Positions 14,484 through 22,599 of a stretch of DNA of 27,270 bases are shown in pieces. The stretch comes from an uncultured Clostridium sp. (GTDB taxonomy: Bacteria > Cyanobacteriota > Vampirovibrionia > Gastranaerophilales > Gastranaerophilaceae). Each line of letters starts with the position of its first letter. Positions within the stretch are counted from its first letter, which is position 1. Location of the stretch: NCBI GenBank assembly GCA_905212085.1, contig CAJMDF010000027.1:1-27270 (forward strand), written 5' to 3'. A program made the position numbers and the translations under genes. A model generated the notes under the pieces. The model was given only the letters and a program-made list of their open reading frames with translations, searched no databases and was not told the origin of the DNA.

Positions 14484-15425
14484 CTATTTTTTTATTGTAA
14501 TTGTTGCATTTTGGTCTTTTTCTTCACCTGTATAAACGGTAGTTCCGAATACAAGTATTTTAGCAAGTTTTTGAATATTTGTCAGCTTTGTTTCCTTATT
14601 TTCTATATTGAATACGACTTTGTTTCTGTAATTTGATACGGTCACCATTCTAAAAGCATTTGGATAGGAAACTAAAGACGGGCAGCTTACGTATAGTATG
14701 TTGTCTTTTTGTGTAATTTTAGCTCCATGATAATGACCTTGAAATACTGCTATTGGATTTTTATATTTATTTAAAATTTCTTCCATTTTATCTGCATCTA
14801 ATAGTCTGTGGTTTGGACTGTTGTATGGTTCAAGTACAGGTACATGCATAAAGATTAAAACAGTATCTTTTTTTGAATTCGCAAGTTCATTGTCAAGCCA
14901 TTTTAATTGTTCTTCTCCCAGTCTTCCGTTTGAGGTTAGGCGATCTCTGATAATTGTGTCCAAAACAATTACTTTGTAACCTTTTTGCGGAATGAATGAG
15001 TAATATGATTTTTCAAATTTATAGTTTGTGTTGTATTTATTTACCAATTGCATGTATACTGCAGGGGTTAAATAACCGCCAAACATTGTATCGTGATTGC
15101 CGAAAGCAAAATACCATGGTGCATTTATTTTTTCTGTGTGTGGCAAAAATGCACTTAATTCTTTTTCAAAAGGTTTGTCTATTTGATCACCAGTGAACAT
15201 TACAAAAGATACATTTGGAGTCGCGTTTATTTGTTCAATTGCATCGTCAAGAAGTTTTGGAGATTCTGCAATCATTTTGTAAGTTGTGTTATTAGTGCCT
15301 GTATAATAATGAACATCACTTACTTGTGCAAATTTTAGACTTGATGTGCTGCTAAATGATTGGAGCCCAAATAACATTGCTCCTGCAAGTAATATAGATA
15401 TTGACCAATTTTTTAGTCTAGTCAT
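14484..15425 (-). CDS. Secreted calcineurin-like metallophosphoesterase
   Basis: A 313-residue phosphoesterase with an N-terminal signal peptide (MTRLKNWSISILLAGAMLFG). The two-metal site is complete: D37 and H39 (SDVHY), D80 (GDQID), N111-H112 region (GNHD, 109-112), H194 (FMHVP), and H231/H233 (GHYHG). The substrate is unknown; cell-envelope phosphates or nucleotides are possible. The start at 15425 is chosen for its AAGGA site and clean signal peptide. An in-frame ATG at 15470 overlaps the previous stop (TAATG) and would add 15 basic residues. It follows a secreted TPR gene. A second family member lies at 25923. Confidence 0.87.
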   Translation of the reverse strand: MTRLKNWSISILLAGAMLFGLQSFSSTSSLKFAQVSDVHYYTGTNNTTYKMIAESPKLLDDAIEQINATPNVSFVMFTGDQIDKPFEKELSAFLPHTEKINAPWYFAFGNHDTMFGGYLTPAVYMQLVNKYNTNYKFEKSYYSFIPQKGYKVIVLDTIIRDRLTSNGRLGEEQLKWLDNELANSKKDTVLIFMHVPVLEPYNSPNHRLLDADKMEEILNKYKNPIAVFQGHYHGAKITQKDNILYVSCPSLVSYPNAFRMVTVSNYRNKVVFNIENKETKLTNIQKLAKILVFGTTVYTGEEKDQNATITIKK

Positions 15426-15469
15426 TGCTGTTTCCTTTGTTTTTACTCTTTTTCTGTATCTTCTTGTCA

Positions 15470-16354
15470 TTATTTTTTATCCAATTTTGATTTTATTTCA
15501 TTATACTTAGAAGAAAGTTCTTTGTCGTCATCAGAGAGTATGATTGCTTTATCCGTGTTTAACAAAGCTGATGGATAATTCCCCATAGCATAGTCACATA
15601 GACCGATATATTTATATACCTCTGCTGTCTGGACATTTTTTGATAGAATATTTAATTTTTCATGTGCTTGAGTATAGTCTCCTTTGTAATAGAGAATTTC
15701 TGCTTCTATTAATAAATATGAAATATCTTCTTCAATATTTATAGCTTTTTTTATGTCGTTTTCAGCTTTATCAATATTATTTGTATTAAGATATGCTTTT
15801 GCTCTTAGTGCATATGCAATATCTGAATTTTTATTATACGCTAAATATTTATTTAATGCATCTATTGCGTTTTGGTAATCTTTTATTGCAAGATATGCTT
15901 GAGCAAGATTAAGGTAACTTTGAGTGTAATCAGAATTTAAGGAGATAGCTCTTTGATAGGTATTAATTGCATTTTTGTAATCTGAATTGTTGAAGTAAAC
16001 TTCAGCAAGAGAGTACACTGACCAAAAATCATTTGCTACAGCATTGAGTGATGATATTTCTTTTTCATAATTTCCTTGGCGTTTTGCAATTTCTGAATTA
16101 TTTATGTTTTTATTTTTTGTTGTTAAATAAGATTTTGAATTAGGATTTGTAATTCTTAGTAATGTATTTTTTAAATCCTTTGCTTCATTGTTATTTGGCT
16201 CAAGTTGTAAAATTTTATCAAGATAAGTAATAGCATCATTGTATTTTCCATAAGTGCTGTAATTTGTTGCTATATCAAAATAGTCCTCTGTAATTTCACT
16301 TGAGGATGCTGCTATGCAAGGGAATATTAAACATAACAGAAGCAATTTTTTCAT
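15470..16354 (-). CDS. Secreted TPR-repeat protein
   Basis: A 294-residue protein with signal peptide MKKLLLLCLIFPCIAAS, then a chain of tetratricopeptide repeats (for example YGKYNDAITYLDKILQLEPN, SDYKNAINTYQRAISLNSD, KDYQNAIDALNKYLAYN and GNYPSALLNTDKAIILSDD), likely six or seven in all. It probably binds other proteins in the periplasm. The start at 16354 is preferred over 16435 because the signal peptide begins there and TGTTATAAT ends six bases upstream, predicting a leaderless message. The stop overlaps the possible longer start of the metallophosphoesterase gene, so the two form an operon. Confidence 0.82.
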   Translation of the reverse strand: MKKLLLLCLIFPCIAASSSEITEDYFDIATNYSTYGKYNDAITYLDKILQLEPNNNEAKDLKNTLLRITNPNSKSYLTTKNKNINNSEIAKRQGNYEKEISSLNAVANDFWSVYSLAEVYFNNSDYKNAINTYQRAISLNSDYTQSYLNLAQAYLAIKDYQNAIDALNKYLAYNKNSDIAYALRAKAYLNTNNIDKAENDIKKAINIEEDISYLLIEAEILYYKGDYTQAHEKLNILSKNVQTAEVYKYIGLCDYAMGNYPSALLNTDKAIILSDDDKELSSKYNEIKSKLDKK

Positions 16355-16433
16355 ACTAAAATTATAACATAATTTCATATAAATGTATGAGAAATTAAAG
16401 TAAAAATATTTTTTTTCCGTTATTCTTAATATC

Positions 16434-16970
16434 ATGACTAAAAGTTTTTTTGTAAACCCATTTGAAAAGAAACCAAATAAAGAGCCTATGGCACCTACTT
16501 ATGTAAAGCCTGATGGAACTCAAGTTATTGAAAAACAAGAAGTATTTGGCCGTAATGTTTATGAAAAGTGCCCTGACGGTGCTTTGATTTTTAGAAGTTA
16601 TAATCAAAACGGAAAGTTGATGTTAGATTTTGCCAGAAATCTAAATTTTGAAGTAGGACATAGATATGATGATTTAGGAAATATCATTTACAAATATGAT
16701 TCTGTATATGATGAGCATAACGTGCTTGCTATAAAAAATGAATATGATATTGAATATTATGATAATGGTCAAAAGAAATTAGAAGTTATAACGAAGTTCC
16801 CAGAAGAAATTACAATATATATGCAATATGATGAGTCTGGGAAACGAATTGAAAAAATTGAGGAACGAGGAACTGTAAAAACTTGGTTTGATGAAAATGA
16901 CAAACCTATAAAAAGAGAAATTGACAGAGGTTCAGGTGGGATTATTACTCAGGATTTAAGAAATCAATAA
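16434..16970 (+). CDS. Unknown protein with YD/YwqK-like repeats
   Basis: A 178-residue protein without signal peptide or membrane helix. Several short beta-hairpin-like units recur: YNQNGKLMLDF, YDDLGNIIYKYD, YYDNGQKKLEV, YDESGKRIEKI and FDENDKPIKRE. They resemble YD repeats and the YwqK-type repeat family, which forms extended beta sheets. The N-terminus (MTKSFFVNPFEKKP) is polar and proline-rich. Function unknown. It diverges from the secreted TPR gene across about 80 bases, lacks a Shine-Dalgarno and has TATTCT seven bases before ATG. A strong bidirectional terminator follows. Confidence 0.7.
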   Translation: MTKSFFVNPFEKKPNKEPMAPTYVKPDGTQVIEKQEVFGRNVYEKCPDGALIFRSYNQNGKLMLDFARNLNFEVGHRYDDLGNIIYKYDSVYDEHNVLAIKNEYDIEYYDNGQKKLEVITKFPEEITIYMQYDESGKRIEKIEERGTVKTWFDENDKPIKREIDRGSGGIITQDLRNQ

Positions 16971-17004
16971 AAAAAGAGTATTGTTTAACAATACTCTTTT
17001 TTTT
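16971..17004. terminator. Bidirectional intrinsic terminator
   Basis: A 13-bp stem (16971-16983 with 16989-17001, core AAAGAGTATTG) around loop TTTAA, flanked by A-run and T-run. It ends the YD-repeat gene and, on the other strand, thrC. Confidence 0.9.
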
Positions 17005-17030
17005 ATTTAAATATAATTCAATTAAAATTG

Positions 17031-18083
17031 TTAAATATTCATTGCTCTTAAGATTTCATCCATATCTGATGACGTTTTCTTAACATCTGAATTTGAATAT
17101 TTAATTGCATTATCAGGATCTTTTAGTCCGTTGCCTGTTAAGATACAAACGATTTTTGAACCTTCTTTTACTTGGTCTTTTACTTTAATTAAACCTGCAA
17201 CAGATGCAGCACTTGCTGGTTCTGCAAGTACACCCTCGCAAGATGCGATAAGTTTGTATGCTTTTACGATTTCTTCATCAGTTACGCAATTTATCATACC
17301 ATTGCTTTCATCTCTTGCTGCTTCTGCAAATTTCCAGCTTGCAGGATTTCCTATACGGATTGCAGTAGCAAGTGTTTCAGGTTTGTAAATTCTTTCCCCT
17401 TTTACGATTGCAGCAGCACCTTCTGCTTCAAATCCCATCATTTTTGGTAAGTTAGAAATTTTTCCTGCTTTGTGCCATTCTTTGTATCCTTTCCAGTATG
17501 CGGTTATATTACCGGCATTCCCGACAGGTATAAAATGATAATCAGGTGCTTGTCCTAAGGCGTTACAAATTTCAAATGCACCGGTTTTTTGACCTTCTAT
17601 TCTATATGGATTAACTGAGTTTACAAGTGTAATCGGGTAGTTGTCAGAAATTTTTCTTACCATTTCAAGAGCTTCGTCAAAATTCCCTTGAATTGCAATA
17701 ATTTCAGCTCCATACATCATTGCTTGAGATAATTTGCCAAGAGCGATGTAACCGTCAGGGATTAGTACGAAAGTTCTCATCCCCGCTTTTGCACCATAAG
17801 CTGCTGCGGATGCAGATGTGTTACCTGTTGAAGCACAGATAATTGCTCCTGCACCTGCTTCTTTGGCTTTAGATACAGCCATTGTCATTCCGCGGTCTTT
17901 GAAACTTCCTGTCGGGTTACAGCCTTCAAATTTTAAATAAATTTCAGCATCAAGCCCTATTTTTTTAGCTAAGTTTTCAGCTTTAATTAATGGAGTGTTA
18001 CCTTCGTTTAATGTGACAACAGGGGTTTTATCTGTTACCGGAAGGTATTCTCTGAATGTATTGATTAATCCTTGATAGTACAT
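17031..18083 (-). CDS. thrC: Threonine synthase
   Basis: PLP-dependent enzyme that converts O-phosphohomoserine to threonine. The PLP lysine is K62 in NPTGSFKDRGM. STGNTSASAAAYGAKAG and PVGNAGNITAY form the phosphate and cofactor contacts, and LTGNGLKD is near the C-terminus. The length of 350 fits the short bacterial type. The start has GAGGGA. It is the last gene of a minus-strand run hom, 149-aa unknown, thrC, consistent with joint control of the threonine branch. No leader-peptide attenuator was seen. Confidence 0.94.
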   Translation of the reverse strand: MYYQGLINTFREYLPVTDKTPVVTLNEGNTPLIKAENLAKKIGLDAEIYLKFEGCNPTGSFKDRGMTMAVSKAKEAGAGAIICASTGNTSASAAAYGAKAGMRTFVLIPDGYIALGKLSQAMMYGAEIIAIQGNFDEALEMVRKISDNYPITLVNSVNPYRIEGQKTGAFEICNALGQAPDYHFIPVGNAGNITAYWKGYKEWHKAGKISNLPKMMGFEAEGAAAIVKGERIYKPETLATAIRIGNPASWKFAEAARDESNGMINCVTDEEIVKAYKLIASCEGVLAEPASAASVAGLIKVKDQVKEGSKIVCILTGNGLKDPDNAIKYSNSDVKKTSSDMDEILRAMNI

Positions 18084-18110
18084 ACTTTCCCTCTTTTCTT
18101 TGTAGAAATA

Positions 18111-18560
18111 TTAATATTTTATATTAATGTTTTTATCAGAACTATTTAAAAAGTCATTTAACTCTTTAGCTATATTGTCTGCTTCATATTTATGGTGTGA
18201 GCTGGCAGAGAAGAATTTTTGTTTTTCTCCGTTTTTTGTTAATGCATAAATATGATATTTTAATATTTTTTTTCTTTGGATCCGAGCTTGATCTGAAGAA
18301 CTTGCATTGAAATAATTCCAGAGTTTCATAATATCGATAGAACTTGATACATAAAATCGGCTTATTGAATCTAAATTTACTCTTTTTTCTTTCACTGTGT
18401 ATCTGAACAAGTTTTGTTCAACAATTCTACATCCTGAATATGACGAACAAATCAAATTAGATGTCGAAATGTTATAACAACAAAATAAAATTACAATTAT
18501 TGGAAGGATTATAAGAATTAACTTATTTGTAAAAGTTAGCTTTTGCTTATTTTCTGGCAT
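18111..18560 (-). CDS. Unknown single-pass membrane protein between hom and thrC
   Basis: A 149-residue protein not recognised. A polar N-terminus is followed by one hydrophobic helix (KLILIILPIIVILFCC, residues 13-28) and a soluble domain of about 115 residues that is probably outside the membrane. Cysteines C38 and C44 in LICSSYSGC might form a disulfide. The soluble part (beta strands KRVNLDSISRFYV, then HIYALTKNGEKQKFF) vaguely recalls PH-like membrane proteins, but I would not assign it. Good site AGGAG before ATG; 21 bases after hom and 27 before thrC, so within the operon. Confidence 0.75.
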   Translation of the reverse strand: MPENKQKLTFTNKLILIILPIIVILFCCYNISTSNLICSSYSGCRIVEQNLFRYTVKEKRVNLDSISRFYVSSSIDIMKLWNYFNASSSDQARIQRKKILKYHIYALTKNGEKQKFFSASSHHKYEADNIAKELNDFLNSSDKNINIKY

Positions 18561-18581
18561 TTACCTTCTCCTGTGATTTTA

Positions 18582-19850
18582 TTAAACTTGTACTCTTATT
18601 AAGCTTTTTACGATATTTCCATCTTGTTCAATTTGTTTGATTGCATTTTGCATGTTTTTTTCTTTTACAAGTTCTGTAATAACAGTGATGTCTGCAGTAT
18701 TATCTTCTGATACACAGCGTTGTACAATACTTGCTAAGCTTATGTCGTTGTTAGCACAAATAGTTCCGATTTTACCTATTACACCTTTGTTGTTTTTAGC
18801 ATTAATAGATATGTAATATTTGTTTATTGTATCGGAAATGTTAATCATATTAGCATCATCACTGTGTTTACATCTCATCATAGGAAGTATATAATCAGAT
18901 TTCCCAATTTCTGCAGCGATTGCAAGGATATCTCCGACAACTGAACTTGCTGTTGGAAATTCGCCGGCTCCAGGCCCTGAAAGAGTTATACTACCTATCG
19001 GGTGACCGTTTAATGATACTGCATTAGTAACATAATCAATGTGTGCAAGAGTTGATTTTTTTGAAACAAGCATTGGGTGTACTCTTACATCAACATTTTC
19101 ATTATCATCCATATGTGCTGATGCGATTAGTTTAATTTTATATCCTAAATCATTTGCAGCTTTCATATCTTCTGCACGAATTTTTGTAATTCCTTCTCTG
19201 TATACATTTTCAATTTTTATTCTTTTATTGAATGTAATTGATGCAAGTGTTGCAATTTTATATGCAGCATCAAATCCTTCAACATCTCCTGTAGGATCAG
19301 CTTCTGCGTATCCTAAATCTTGAGCTTCTTTTAATACATCAGAGTATTGAGCACCTTGTACGTCCATTTTAGTCAAGATGTAATTTGTTGTGCCGTTTAC
19401 GATAGCTTCTATGTGGTTAATTTTATTCCCTGCAAGAATAGTTTTAATAGGCATTATAATTGGAATCCCGCCAGCTATTGCCGCTTCGTATAAAATTACT
19501 CTGTTGTATTCTTCAGCTATTTTAAATAATTCTTCTCCTCTTTTGGCAAGGAGTTCTTTATTTGCGGTCACAATATGTTTTCCGTTTCTAATTGCTGTTG
19601 CGATTAAGTCAAAAGCAGGCTCTAGACCGCCTACAAGTTCTGCAACAATATCAATTTCAGGGTCATTTACGATTTTATAAGCATCATCTGTTATAATTGA
19701 TTCATCTAACCCTTCAATATTTCTTTTTTTGTTGATATTGCGAACTGCAATACTCTTTATTTCTACATTCTCAAAAGACTGTAATGTCTTAAAAACTCCG
19801 GAACCTACTGTTCCTAATCCGATTAACCCAATTTTAATTTTCTTTTCCAT
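18582..19850 (-). CDS. hom: Homoserine dehydrogenase
   Basis: NAD(P)H-dependent reduction of aspartate semialdehyde to homoserine, a branch point to threonine and methionine. The Rossmann motif GLGTVG is at 11-16. The segments TANKELLAKRG, EAIVNGTTNYILTKM, EADPTGDVEGFDAAYK and LSGPGAGEFPTA are family signatures, including the conserved lysine in TANKEL. Residues from about 345 form an ACT domain, so feedback by threonine is likely. The length of 422 is typical. There is no Shine-Dalgarno; TGATACAAT ends six bases before the ATG, which predicts a leaderless transcript. Confidence 0.95.
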   Translation of the reverse strand: MEKKIKIGLIGLGTVGSGVFKTLQSFENVEIKSIAVRNINKKRNIEGLDESIITDDAYKIVNDPEIDIVAELVGGLEPAFDLIATAIRNGKHIVTANKELLAKRGEELFKIAEEYNRVILYEAAIAGGIPIIMPIKTILAGNKINHIEAIVNGTTNYILTKMDVQGAQYSDVLKEAQDLGYAEADPTGDVEGFDAAYKIATLASITFNKRIKIENVYREGITKIRAEDMKAANDLGYKIKLIASAHMDDNENVDVRVHPMLVSKKSTLAHIDYVTNAVSLNGHPIGSITLSGPGAGEFPTASSVVGDILAIAAEIGKSDYILPMMRCKHSDDANMINISDTINKYYISINAKNNKGVIGKIGTICANNDISLASIVQRCVSEDNTADITVITELVKEKNMQNAIKQIEQDGNIVKSLIRVQV

Positions 19851-19894
19851 ATGAAGATTGTATCATAAATAAGAAAATTGATTAAAATTTTTAT

Positions 19895-20179
19895 TTATTG
19901 TTTTTTGAGAAATATATTTTTAATTGAATTAATTATTTGTGCAATCAATTTTGCGATGGAGAAATTATCTTCAGGCATTTCTGGTTCTTTGTCAAAAGTG
20001 AAGATATCTCCTTCATCTTTTTTCATAAAAATGCTTTCATCCAAGTATTTTCTTTCTTGTTTTTCTTCTTTTTCCCCTTGAGCCATATACCCGAGGTTAC
20101 CTGCGCCGCCGTCATTTTGCATGGATGCTGCTGCTTTGATAACCGGTTTTGTGCTCAAAACATTTACATCAAATGACAT
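19895..20179 (-). CDS. Unknown small acidic/basic protein
   Basis: About 94 residues, not recognised. The N-terminus MSFDVNVLSTKPVIKAAAS is followed by a glycine-containing linker, a charged middle (KEEKQERKYLDESIFMKKDEGD) and a C-terminal amphipathic helix (FSIAKLIAQIINSIKNIFLKK) that could bind a membrane. The start at 20179 has GGTGA upstream; ATG 20191 would add four residues. It ends 44 bases before hom, but hom appears to have its own promoter, so functional linkage is unsure. Confidence 0.6.
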   Translation of the reverse strand: MSFDVNVLSTKPVIKAAASMQNDGGAGNLGYMAQGEKEEKQERKYLDESIFMKKDEGDIFTFDKEPEMPEDNFSIAKLIAQIINSIKNIFLKKQ

Positions 20180-20194
20180 TTTTTTCACCATAAC

Positions 20195-20293
20195 TTTACG
20201 ATTTTTTATATATTCGTAAACCCCTTTTTATTTCCTTATATATATAAAGTATTTTTCATGAAGAAATGTTACAAAAAACGGATATTTGTAACA
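20195..20293. other. Intergenic region with two small inverted repeats
   Basis: TTTACGA and TCGTAAA (about 20195-20219) lie just before the 94-aa gene and could be an operator. TGTTACAAA (20267-20275) with TTTGTAACA (20285-20293) is a 9-bp hairpin downstream of the HD-domain gene and may act as a weak terminator for it. Neither has a clear T-run. Confidence 0.4.
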
Positions 20294-20309
20294 AAATTTT
20301 TACAATATG

Positions 20310-20897
20310 TTATTCGCTGAATTTTAAAACACTTTGGCACTTAAAGCCAATTTCAAATAAATCTCTTTTTCTTATCGCAGAAGTGATATCAGGTCTAAAT
20401 TCCGGAGTATTTGGAGTAAGTATAAATTCAACGATATTATTTTCTTCATCATAATTAAGGTGAATTTTTTTTATTAGGTTAAGATGTCCTCTGTCTAATC
20501 CGTCTGAAATTTTTAGAATTCCAGCAAGGCGTTTAACAATTTTTCTTTCTTTTTTTTCAAGTGTATTATAAATTTCATGATCATTTTTATCAGGTAGCCC
20601 GCCTCTATGGTATCTGCAAATACAGCCTATAATTTTTTCTTCATTCTCATTAAATCCTGCTATGCCATTTTCTATAACCATTTTCATGCTGTGCTTGTTA
20701 TGACCTTTTGAGTCAATATAATAGCCGATATCATGCAATAGTGCTGCGGCTTCAAGAAATTTTCGTTCTTTATTAGACATTTCTCGAATTTTTTCATTTG
20801 CTTCATCAAAAATCATCATACAAATTCTACGCACTTCAGTTGGATGTGACGAGCTTTTTGAATATTTATTAAGCAGTTCTTGTGCAGATAATTTCAT
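20310..20897 (-). CDS. Stand-alone HD-domain protein, like the C-terminal part of Ppx/GppA
   Basis: A 195-residue HD-superfamily protein. Likely metal ligands are H18, the H55-D56 pair in ALLHDIGYY, H66 and H69 (KGHNKHS), H97 (YHRGG) and D132 (KISDGLD). The order and spacing match the HD region found at the C-terminus of exopolyphosphatase/guanosine pentaphosphatase proteins, here without the actin-like phosphatase half. It may hydrolyse a nucleotide or regulate one. The start at 20897 is chosen because promoter TTGTAT-17-TAAACT places the RNA start near 20902; earlier ATGs lie upstream of it. Divergent from a GGDEF gene. Confidence 0.8.
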   Translation of the reverse strand: MKLSAQELLNKYSKSSSHPTEVRRICMMIFDEANEKIREMSNKERKFLEAAALLHDIGYYIDSKGHNKHSMKMVIENGIAGFNENEEKIIGCICRYHRGGLPDKNDHEIYNTLEKKERKIVKRLAGILKISDGLDRGHLNLIKKIHLNYDEENNIVEFILTPNTPEFRPDITSAIRKRDLFEIGFKCQSVLKFSE

Positions 20898-20908
20898 AGT
20901 TAACATTA

Positions 20909-20955
20909 AGTTTAGCAAAAAAATGGATTGCATACAATATTTTTGATATTATATT
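20909..20955. promoter_or_regulatory. Overlapping divergent promoters, HD gene and GGDEF gene
   Basis: Minus strand: TTGTAT (20937-20932), 17 bases ending in TGC, TAAACT (20914-20909). Plus strand: TTGCAT (20928-20933), 16 bases, TATATT (20950-20955). The two -35 boxes overlap at 20932-20933, so polymerase binding on one side should hinder the other. Confidence 0.6.
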
Positions 20956-20962
20956 AGAGGTT

Positions 20963-21622
20963 ATGGAAAATATAGAAAATATAAAAAATTCAGATTTTGA
21001 TATCCCATCTGATGTTTTAGATGAAATTCAAAAAAATATTCAAAATATAATTGAGGGATTTGATATCCCTGATGATAACAAAATGGATGTTATCAAAAAA
21101 ATTAATTTTATGTACACGCAGACAAAACAGATGTCTTTTACTGATCCTTTGACGAGATTATTTAATCGAAGACATTTTGACAGTAATCTTCAAAGAGAGT
21201 TTATGCGTGCAAAACGTTATAATAGTAATTTAAGTATGGCAATTATCGATATTGATTTTTTCAAAAAAATTAATGATACATATGGACATTCTTGTGGTGA
21301 TTATGTATTAAAAGAGGTTGCATATAAAATTTTAAATAATTTCAGACAAACGGACTTTGTGTTCAGATATGGTGGGGAGGAATTTGTAGTTTTGCTTACT
21401 GAAACATCTTTACAATCAGCAATTTCTCCTCTTGAAAGATTAAGAAATTCAATAGAGAATTCTCAATTTTTTTATCGTGGTGAACAATTAAAAGTGACAG
21501 TAAGTATTGGGGTTAGTTCATGTCTTGATTTTGATGACCCTTGGGAAATGTTTGACAGTGCCGACAAAGCTCTTTATGAGGCAAAAAATAACGGGCGTAA
21601 CAAAGTTAGGTATAATGGATAA
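20963..21622 (+). CDS. GGDEF-domain diguanylate cyclase
   Basis: A 219-residue cytoplasmic enzyme likely to make cyclic di-GMP. The catalytic motif GGEEF is at 137-141, with the metal-binding D96 in IIDIDFFKKIND and the domain entry DPLTRLFNRR at 61-70. The inhibitory site RxxD (R128, D131) lies five residues before GGEEF, so product inhibition is expected. The N-terminal 50 residues hold a short duplication, FDIPSDVLDEIQKNI (12-26) and FDIPDDNKMDVIKKI (33-47), and no known sensor domain. ATG lies seven bases after TATATT. Divergent from the HD-domain gene. Confidence 0.92.
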   Translation: MENIENIKNSDFDIPSDVLDEIQKNIQNIIEGFDIPDDNKMDVIKKINFMYTQTKQMSFTDPLTRLFNRRHFDSNLQREFMRAKRYNSNLSMAIIDIDFFKKINDTYGHSCGDYVLKEVAYKILNNFRQTDFVFRYGGEEFVVLLTETSLQSAISPLERLRNSIENSQFFYRGEQLKVTVSIGVSSCLDFDDPWEMFDSADKALYEAKNNGRNKVRYNG

Positions 21623-21657
21623 TTGATGTTATTTATGACTGAAGATAGGATATAATT

Positions 21658-22005
21658 ATGATTAAAAATATTTGTAAATTATTTATTATGTTATTTTTAT
21701 TAACCGGTATCGTTTCAGCTGAGGAGTATTCAACTGTGCATGCTGAACATATTCTTGTTAAAACTGCTGCTGAAGCTCAACAAATTAAAAAAGATATTGA
21801 TAATGGTGGTAGTTTTGAATATTATGCAAGAGCTTATTCCATTTGTCCATCGGGTAGAAATGGCGGAGATTTAGGTTACTTTGGACGAGGACAGATGGTG
21901 CCTGAATTTGAAAAGGCTGCTTTCAATACACCAGTTGGAGAAGTTTCAAACCCAGTTTACACTCAATTTGGCTGGCATTTGATTAAAGTTTTGGATAAAA
22001 AATAG
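21658..22005 (+). CDS. Secreted parvulin-type peptidyl-prolyl isomerase
   Basis: A minimal 115-residue PpiC/rotamase protein exported by a signal peptide (MIKNICKLFIMLFLLTGIVSA, cleavage before EEYS). Parvulin signatures: HAEHILVKT, GGSFEYYARAYSICPSG, GGDLGYFGRGQMVPEFEKAAF, and the C-terminal TQFGWHLIKVLD. It should help fold extracytoplasmic proteins. There is no chaperone domain beyond the catalytic core, unlike SurA or PrsA. The start has AGGA in a suitable position. It is 35 bases after the GGDEF gene and followed by a strong terminator. Confidence 0.92.
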   Translation: MIKNICKLFIMLFLLTGIVSAEEYSTVHAEHILVKTAAEAQQIKKDIDNGGSFEYYARAYSICPSGRNGGDLGYFGRGQMVPEFEKAAFNTPVGEVSNPVYTQFGWHLIKVLDKK

Positions 22006-22007
22006 AA

Positions 22008-22044
22008 AAAAAAAGAAGCTTTATTTTTTAAAGCTTCTTTTTTT
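22008..22044. terminator. Bidirectional intrinsic terminator
   Basis: AAAGAAGCTTTA (22012-22023) pairs with TAAAGCTTCTTT (22029-22040), extended by A/T pairs, with T-runs on both strands. It ends the parvulin gene and the convergent small membrane protein gene. Confidence 0.9.
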
Positions 22045-22062
22045 ATTGATTATTTAAAATTA

Positions 22063-22455
22063 TTAACCGCCAATTTTAATTGGTTCATTTTGGTTTTGTT
22101 GAACTTCCTGTTTTTGATCAGGAGTTTGTTGTTTTGTTTTTTCTAATTCTTGTTGTAATTTTTCTTGTTTTTTGATTAGCTTAGCCATTTTTTTCAAAGC
22201 TTTTACTTCGCCTTTAGGTTTGTTAAATGACTCAGGATTTAATGTTACCATTTTTTCCCAACAGCCAGGTACGTTGGATTTTTCTCCGCAAATACAATTT
22301 CTCCAAGTTTCACCTGTTTTTTTATCAACTAAAATTGTTATCATATTGCTGCCTGTAACAACATCATATCTGTTTTTTGTGCTCATATTAGCAATTTGTA
22401 TCCACATTGTAGCAAGGATTAAAACTGCAAGTGCAATTAAAATATTTTCTCTCAT
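22063..22455 (-). CDS. Unknown small membrane-anchored protein
   Basis: A 130-residue protein starting MRENILIALAVLILATMWI, an uncleaved membrane anchor or signal. The middle part has ITILVDKKTGETWRNCICGE, a pattern (DxxTGxTW) seen in many short bacterial proteins whose role is unclear, and cysteines in NCICGEKSNVPGCW. From about residue 84 on it is a Lys/Gln/Glu-rich coiled coil ending in a polar tail. The start at 22455 is preferred over 22488 since GAGGG lies just upstream. Function unknown. Confidence 0.75.
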   Translation of the reverse strand: MRENILIALAVLILATMWIQIANMSTKNRYDVVTGSNMITILVDKKTGETWRNCICGEKSNVPGCWEKMVTLNPESFNKPKGEVKALKKMAKLIKKQEKLQQELEKTKQQTPDQKQEVQQNQNEPIKIGG

Positions 22456-22599
22456 AAAACCCTCTTTTCTAATTCGTAAATTTTTCAAAATTAATTATAC
22501 ATACAAAGTCTAGTATTAGCAAGTTATGTAATAATCCTTTATTCCAATGAAAATTAAAGATTGAGAATTTAAAATTAAATAAAAGAAAGGAAAAAATTT

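Noticed and set aside
19851..19894. Threonine attenuator or riboswitch before hom
   Set aside because: Only 44 bases separate the genes and the -10 box sits next to the ATG, leaving no leader.
20310..20897. RelA/SpoT-type (p)ppGpp hydrolase
   Set aside because: The HD motif spacing fits the Ppx/GppA C-terminal region, and no synthetase, TGS or ACT domain is present.
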